From Candidatus Latescibacterota bacterium (GTDB lineage: Bacteria; Blakebacterota; Blakebacteria; Blakebacterales; Blakebacteraceae): a DNA stretch of 9,673 nt. Shown here in pieces: positions 6,124-9,673 of the stretch. A model generated the notes under the pieces. It was not told where the DNA came from. It did no database searches and saw only the letters and a list, made by a program, of their open reading frames with translations. The position numbers and the translations under genes are program-made. The DNA is taken from contig JAGLTZ010000045.1 of assembly GCA_023135015.1 (NCBI GenBank), positions 1 to 9,673 of the forward strand, written 5' to 3'. Every line of letters begins with the position of its first letter. Position 1 is the stretch's first letter.

Positions 6124-7947
6124 ATGAAACGTTGGGCAAAATACTCACTAGTTTTCGTGGTGGCCGCCGGCGCGCTGGGCTTCGTCGCGGGCTTCGGGCT
6201 GAGAGGGGCGACGGCAATCGGTGGGGCCGACGGGCAGGTAACGAGCCAGGAGAGGCGCCGTATCGTCCGGCAGGTTCAGGAGGAAATGCGCCTCATGGGT
6301 ACGGTCCTGAACCAGGTTTCAATGGCCTACTACGAGGATGTTGATGTTCACGAGCTGGCGGTCGCCGGTATAAAAGGCATGTTGAGCCGGCTCGACCCTT
6401 ATTCTGACTTCTACGTCGAGGAACAGGATGAGGGGGCGGTGGCAGATCTTGAGATCACCACCACGGGTACGTATAGCGGTATAGGCGCAACGATCGGATA
6501 TGCTGGCGGCGTCCTGTCAATAATCTCCCCGATGAAGGGTTCACCCGCCTTGGGTGCGGGGCTGCAGGCGGGGGACGTTATCGCCGAGATCGACGGCACA
6601 CCGAGCCGGCACTTCTCAACCGCAAAGGCCGCATCGATGATCAAGGGCCCTGTGGGAACGCAGGTTACTCTTATGATCGAGCGGGAGGGGATCCCGGAGC
6701 CTCTCGAAATAATTATCACGCGCGCCCAGATCGAAGTGAACGATGTCTCGGCAGCCGTTTTCGCCGCGCCCGGGATCGCATACGTAGAGATCGGCCGTTT
6801 CACCAGGAACACCGGCCGTTTCTTGTTAGAAGCCCTGCGCAAGCTGGAGGCGGAACAGCCGATGGAAGGCCTGATACTGGACCTGCGCGGCAACCCCGGC
6901 GGTATGCTGGATGAAGCCGTGGCGGTTGCCGATCCGTTCCTTCCACGGGGTGAACTGGTCGTCTACACACGGGGCCGGATTCCTGAGATGAAAGCCGACC
7001 TGGAAACAAAGGAAGACCAGTTCTTCAAGGGAAGGCTGGTGGTGCTGGTCAACCAGGGAAGTGCCTCGGCTTCGGAGATCGTCGCCGGCGCCGTACAGGA
7101 TCTCGACCGTGGCGTGATTGTTGGAAAGACCTCATTCGGCAAGGGCCTAGTGCAGTCGGTAGGCGAGATCTCCGAGGGCAATAAATTCCGTCTGACCACG
7201 GGTGAGTACTTCACACCCAGCGGTCGTAACCTTCAGCGCCCGTTCGTTCGGAATCCTGCCGGCAGGCTCGTGGTCCGAAACCCGAGCCTTCCCGACACGA
7301 CCGAACACCCGATCTACGCCAGCCGGAACGGGAGAACGGTGAGTGGTGGTGGGGGGGTCGTCCCCGATATCGAGGTCGATGGCCTGATGGGCAATATCCT
7401 TCTGTTCGACCTGAAGTTCCGCCGGGCGATGTTCCTTCGCTACGTGAATAACTATGTGAACACCCGGGGAATCGAGCAGGGCAGCAGAGTCACCGTGGAC
7501 GATGCCCTGTTGAACGATTTCCGGCGCTGGACCGAGGAGCATGGTTTCACCTTCAGGAGCCCTACCGAAATGCGGCTCGAGGATCTGCTTGAAACAGCAG
7601 AGGCGGAAGAGGTCGCCGATGAGCTGGCGACTGAGATCGAGGCCCTGCAAAGGGCGATCGATCGCCAGAAGAACTATATGTGGCGCGATAGCTGGGACAA
7701 GATCGCGCTGGAACTGCGCAGGGAGTTCGTGACTAAGCTGGAGGGCTACGAGGCGGGCCGGCTGACCTACATGAGAGAAGACCCCCAGTTCCAGGCCGCC
7801 ATTGGGGTCGTGCAGGATTCCCAGCAGTACTCCTCGATCCTGTCAGGTGCCGGCGAGGATAACCCCGCGAACTCTCAGCAGCCTGAGGCCGAGAATCCAG
7901 GATTGGAGGAACCGGAGGAGGAGGAATCCGAGATCGCGGAAACCTGA
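6124..7947 (+). CDS. S41-family C-terminal processing peptidase (CtpA/Prc-like) with PDZ domain
   Basis: A 607-residue serine protease anchored in the inner membrane and facing the periplasm, where the family trims C-termini of envelope proteins or degrades tagged ones. There is an N-terminal signal-anchor (about 8-27), the conserved LDPYSDFY (90-97), a PDZ domain (about 117-200) and the S41 core with DLRGNPGGML. The GSASASEI motif and TSFGKGLVQ give a Ser/Lys dyad at S315 and K340, 25 residues apart as in characterised family members. After the core comes a charged helical stretch (about 440-570) and a very acidic tail (PEEEESEIAE). That makes it longer than the common 400-450-residue CtpA proteins. 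ATG 6124 has GGAAGTGA just upstream; a GTG at 6115, overlapping the tmk stop, would add three residues. Confidence 0.93.
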   Translation: MKRWAKYSLVFVVAAGALGFVAGFGLRGATAIGGADGQVTSQERRRIVRQVQEEMRLMGTVLNQVSMAYYEDVDVHELAVAGIKGMLSRLDPYSDFYVEEQDEGAVADLEITTTGTYSGIGATIGYAGGVLSIISPMKGSPALGAGLQAGDVIAEIDGTPSRHFSTAKAASMIKGPVGTQVTLMIEREGIPEPLEIIITRAQIEVNDVSAAVFAAPGIAYVEIGRFTRNTGRFLLEALRKLEAEQPMEGLILDLRGNPGGMLDEAVAVADPFLPRGELVVYTRGRIPEMKADLETKEDQFFKGRLVVLVNQGSASASEIVAGAVQDLDRGVIVGKTSFGKGLVQSVGEISEGNKFRLTTGEYFTPSGRNLQRPFVRNPAGRLVVRNPSLPDTTEHPIYASRNGRTVSGGGGVVPDIEVDGLMGNILLFDLKFRRAMFLRYVNNYVNTRGIEQGSRVTVDDALLNDFRRWTEEHGFTFRSPTEMRLEDLLETAEAEEVADELATEIEALQRAIDRQKNYMWRDSWDKIALELRREFVTKLEGYEAGRLTYMREDPQFQAAIGVVQDSQQYSSILSGAGEDNPANSQQPEAENPGLEEPEEEESEIAET

Positions 7948-7958
7948 GGCCCGGCCTC
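7946..7958 (+). terminator. Short palindrome after the protease gene
   Basis: GAGGCC-C-GGCCTC begins inside the protease stop codon and can form a GC-rich hairpin. No T-run follows, so this is at most a weak terminator or a 3'-end stabilising hairpin for the ssb-to-protease transcript. Confidence 0.2.
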
Positions 7959-7976
7959 TACCCTGTGTACTTGACC

Positions 7977-8005
7977 TTGAACCGGACGAGTAGCAGTATA
8001 TCATT
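7977..8005 (+). promoter_or_regulatory. Candidate promoter of tRNA-Asn
   Basis: TTGAAC (7977-7982) and TATCAT (8000-8005, 5 of 6 matches to TATAAT) are separated by exactly 17 bases. The predicted start near 8012 lies about 30 bases before the mature tRNA 5' end, a normal leader length. An overlapping TTGACC at 7971 has a poorer spacing. The spacer ends in GAGTAGCAGTAT, which recurs upstream of the phosphofructokinase gene. Confidence 0.5.
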
Positions 8006-8041
8006 CTATCGGGCGAATCATACCGACAGCACCGATCATAC

Positions 8042-8117
8042 TCCGGCGTAGCTCAGTTGGTAGAGCGGGTGGCTGTTAACCACTATGTCGCAGGTTCGAG
8101 TCCTGCCGCCGGAGCCA
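8042..8117 (+). tRNA. tRNA-Asn (anticodon GTT), CCA encoded
   Basis: The cloverleaf is complete. The acceptor stem is TCCGGCG (8042-8048)/CGCCGGA (8107-8113), the discriminator is G8114, and CCA is encoded at 8115-8117. The D-arm holds AGCTCAGTTGGTAGAGC. The anticodon stem GGTGG/CCACT (8068-8072/8080-8084, one G-U pair) carries loop CTGTTAA with anticodon GTT at 8075-8077, reading AAC/AAU. The T-arm is GCAGG-TTCGAGT-CCTGC (8090-8106). It stands alone between the protease gene and a convergent acetyltransferase gene, with its own promoter-like and terminator-like sequences. Confidence 0.97.
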
Positions 8118-8242
8118 GCCTCTTTCATTAACGATCACTCTGCGGCATCGTTCAGCGACACAATAAGGAGGCCGGTCTCAGTGCAGCCCATCCGGCCAGT
8201 GGTCGTGCTTCATATGAGCGATTCTGATCTCCATAGTGCTGT

Positions 8243-8268
8243 CGGTACTATCTGTACCGGTGGTTTTT
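8243..8268 (+). terminator. Rho-independent terminator downstream of tRNA-Asn
   Basis: CGGTAC (8243-8248) pairs with GTACCG (8254-8259) around loop TATCT. G-U pairs can extend the stem by two bases before GG and the run TTTTT (8264-8268). It points along the + strand and ends about 8 bases before the stop of the convergent acetyltransferase gene. The - strand has no T-run in the matching place, so that gene's terminator is not seen here. About 125 bases between the tRNA 3' end and this site would be a trailer; see the small-ORF finding. Confidence 0.6.
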
Positions 8269-8275
8269 CTCCGGG

Positions 8276-9058
8276 TCAAAGCTTCCTGACTTTCTTCCTG
8301 ATCTTCTTCCTGATCTTCTCGTAGGAAGGCGGGGGGCCTGTCCTTACCTGCCTGCCGTCGATAAACAGGGCGTCAATCAATCCCCACTCCTGCAGGACCT
8401 CCGTCTCGGAGGTATTGAATTCCTGGAACTCGACCGTGTCGCCGAACCCGGCGGCTGCTCTTTTCGCTCTTTCGAATACCATGTTCTGGGCGGGGCACCA
8501 TCCATTCATGAATGAGGTGACAGTTACTTTGCCCGGAACGGGCTCCGGCTTCTTCTTCTGCACAATCCACCTTGGAGGGGAGGCGTCCTCGGTGAAAGGT
8601 TTCCACAGGAGCTGAGCCATTCCGTCCTTATCGGCTGGTTTGTAACCCTGCTTCCTGAACCATGAAGCCTTCATCCAGAACGGGAGAGACACACCCCAGG
8701 CGGCCATACCCTTCGCTCCCAGCTCTCCGGCATCTTCCTCGGCCGCTTTCAGCAGTGCCTTGCCCATCCCTCTTTTTTGAAAGTTCCCCCGGCCCTTTTT
8801 ATACCCGTGGACCCAGATGCAGTAGATGAAATAGAGACCATCGCCTTCCACGTGGGATTTCTTGATCGGGAGGTACTGTATCATTCCCCCGATTACGCCG
8901 CTGTCATCCTCGGCAAGTTTTACTCTCAGGCCCTCTTCCTTCATCCTGGAGTACCAGAGCTCCTTATGGGAGCCGGCCTCTTTGATCTCTTCGGACCAAT
9001 CCTCCAGGCAGCAGAAGAAGAGGGGCTCGTGCTCTTCTGTCAGGTCGATCACTTTCAC
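8276..9058 (-). CDS. GNAT N-acetyltransferase with YoaP-like C-terminal domain
   Basis: A 260-residue two-part protein. Residues about 1-155 form a GNAT fold, with the acetyl-CoA loop QKRGMGKALL at 94-103 and a following helix EEDAGELGAKG. Residues about 175-250 resemble the YoaP-like domain that follows GNAT domains in some proteins: VTVTSFMNGWCPAQN has a single conserved-looking Cys (C188), and LFIDGRQVRTGPPPSYEKI has a thioredoxin-like look. The acceptor substrate is unknown. GTG 9058 is supported by GGAG 8 bases upstream. The C-terminus KIRKKIRKKVRKL is strongly basic and comes from a 12-base tandem repeat. The gene is Lys/Glu-rich, reads less GC-rich than its neighbours by eye, and is the only - strand gene here, so later acquisition is possible. 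Confidence 0.8.
   Translation of the reverse strand: MKVIDLTEEHEPLFFCCLEDWSEEIKEAGSHKELWYSRMKEEGLRVKLAEDDSGVIGGMIQYLPIKKSHVEGDGLYFIYCIWVHGYKKGRGNFQKRGMGKALLKAAEEDAGELGAKGMAAWGVSLPFWMKASWFRKQGYKPADKDGMAQLLWKPFTEDASPPRWIVQKKKPEPVPGKVTVTSFMNGWCPAQNMVFERAKRAAAGFGDTVEFQEFNTSETEVLQEWGLIDALFIDGRQVRTGPPPSYEKIRKKIRKKVRKL
8280..8320. repeat. 12-bp tandem repeat at the 3' end of the acetyltransferase gene
   Basis: TTCTTCCTGATC occurs twice in a row (8292-8303 and 8304-8315), followed by a partial TTCTC and preceded by a degenerate copy (CTTCCTGACT, 8282-8291). On the - strand the unit keeps frame and encodes the repeated KIRK of the basic tail, so copy-number change would lengthen or shorten the tail by four residues. 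Confidence 0.7.
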
Positions 9059-9159
9059 TTGGAAAGCTCCATAGTCTTGAAGGATAAAAGGGATGGAGAG
9101 CTATTCCAGAGTAGCAGTATTATCAAAGCATCTCAAACAGCTGGAGGAGGTCTGCAAGC
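9059..9159. promoter_or_regulatory. Divergent intergenic region between acetyltransferase and phosphofructokinase genes
   Basis: These 101 bases must hold the start signals of both divergent genes. TATTAT (9118-9123) is a fair -10 on the + strand, and the overlapping bases read GATAAT on the - strand, but neither has a good -35 at 16-18 bases. GAGTAGCAGTAT (9109-9120), also seen at the tRNA-Asn promoter, abuts the + strand candidate. GGAGGAGG (9143-9150) is the strong ribosome-binding site of the phosphofructokinase gene. Confidence 0.35.
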
Positions 9160-9673
9160 GTGGCCGAAAAAAAAGGTACGATCGTACTACTTACAGGTGG
9201 GGGAGATGTGCCTGGTCTTAACCCCGCCATCCGTGCCGTAACAGTACGCGCCCTGCGCGAGGGATACCGGGTATGCGGGATACTGCGGGGTTGGGCGGGA
9301 CTGGTTGAGCTGATCCCCGATAAGGGTGCCGATAACAGCACCTGTATCCGGGAACTGGATGAGGATACTGTCAACCGTGCCGCGCGAACGGGTGGCACTT
9401 TCATCCATACTTCACGGACCCGCCCGAGCCACCTTCCGAAACTGCTCCTGCCGGATCACCTCAAAGAGAAATACACCGACGACGTCAATGATATCACAGA
9501 GGATGTATTGCGAAACCTGGAGTTCCTGGGTGTGGATTATCTAATCCCCATCGGTGGTGACGACACCCTCAGCTATGCCGCAAGGCTTCACAAGGAAGGT
9601 GTTAAAGTTGTCGCCATGCCCAAGACGATGGATAACGACGTTCCCGGGACCGACTACTGCATCGGCTTCAGCA
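9160..9673 (+). CDS. 6-phosphofructokinase, PPi-type active-site signature, 3'-partial
   Basis: The first 171 codons of a phosphofructokinase that phosphorylates fructose 6-phosphate to the 1,6-bisphosphate in glycolysis; the frame is still open at the window end. Seen are LLTGGGDVPGLNPAIRA (residues 10-26; nucleotide/phosphate loop G13-D16), LIPIGGDDTLSYA and MPKTMDNDVPGTDYCIGFS. At the two positions that usually separate phosphate donors, this protein has Asp (D135, GGDD, where ATP enzymes have GGDG) and Lys (K155, PKT, where many ATP enzymes have PGT). The 20-residue spacing matches E. coli positions 104 and 124. That combination is known from PPi-dependent enzymes; the donor is inferred. 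GTG 9160 lies 9 bases after a perfect GGAGGAGG. An A8 run (9167-9174) covers codons 3-5. Confidence 0.92.
   Translation, partial: MAEKKGTIVLLTGGGDVPGLNPAIRAVTVRALREGYRVCGILRGWAGLVELIPDKGADNSTCIRELDEDTVNRAARTGGTFIHTSRTRPSHLPKLLLPDHLKEKYTDDVNDITEDVLRNLEFLGVDYLIPIGGDDTLSYAARLHKEGVKVVAMPKTMDNDVPGTDYCIGFS

Noticed and set aside
8098..8180. Integration (att) site at the tRNA-Asn 3' end
   Set aside because: I found no second copy of the tRNA 3' segment and no integrase or mobile gene in the window.
9167..9174. Frameshift in the phosphofructokinase gene at the A8 run
   Set aside because: The frame from GTG 9160 is intact through conserved motifs to the window end and starts after a strong ribosome-binding site, so no disruption is needed.
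1..9673. CRISPR array, insertion sequence, prophage or defence system
   Set aside because: No spaced direct repeats, transposase, integrase, nuclease or toxin-antitoxin signatures were seen on either strand.

Overview
The window looks like a chromosomal housekeeping segment from a Gram-negative (diderm) bacterium of moderately high G+C content. The diderm inference rests on an MCE/MlaD-type envelope lipid-transport protein and a membrane-anchored S41 C-terminal processing protease. The combination of a mannose-type PTS EIIA/EIIB pair with no adjacent EIIC/EIID, a separate PtsN-type EIIA and a pyrophosphate-type phosphofructokinase signature is unlike the usual Enterobacteria layout. It suggests a less-studied phylum (FCB/Gemmatimonadota/Latescibacterota-like lineages would fit), but the sequence alone does not fix the taxonomy.

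Layout, left to right. (1) Positions 1-2658, + strand: a tightly overlapped operon of mannose-type EIIA (5'-truncated by the window edge), EIIB, an MlaD-family protein and a BadF/BadG-type sugar (N-acetylhexosamine) kinase. (2) A promoter-like TTGACA-17-CATACT overlaps the kinase stop codon and begins a second + strand series: ssb, ptsN-like EIIA, nadE, rsmI, tmk and an S41 protease (2800-7947). A 60-bp palindromic, MITE-like element sits exactly at the ssb stop codon. (3) A tRNA-Asn(GTT) gene with its own promoter, encoded CCA and a hairpin/T-run terminator (7977-8268). (4) On the - strand, a GNAT acetyltransferase fused to a YoaP-like C-terminal domain (8276-9058). (5) Divergent from it, the 5' part of a 6-phosphofructokinase gene that runs off the right edge (9160-9673).

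How the genes may work together. The EIIA, EIIB and PtsN proteins are phosphocarriers. With no membrane permease subunits in view they are best read as a regulatory, or at least split, PTS that senses PEP and sugar status. The sugar kinase and the phosphofructokinase belong to sugar entry and glycolysis. The other genes are core functions: DNA binding, NAD synthesis, 16S rRNA methylation, dTTP synthesis and envelope protein processing. I saw no CRISPR array, insertion sequence, prophage or defence system. The points most worth a second look are the palindromic element after ssb, a 12-base sequence shared by the upstream regions of tRNA-Asn and the phosphofructokinase gene, the altered active-site region of the EIIA, and the PPi-type residues of the phosphofructokinase.
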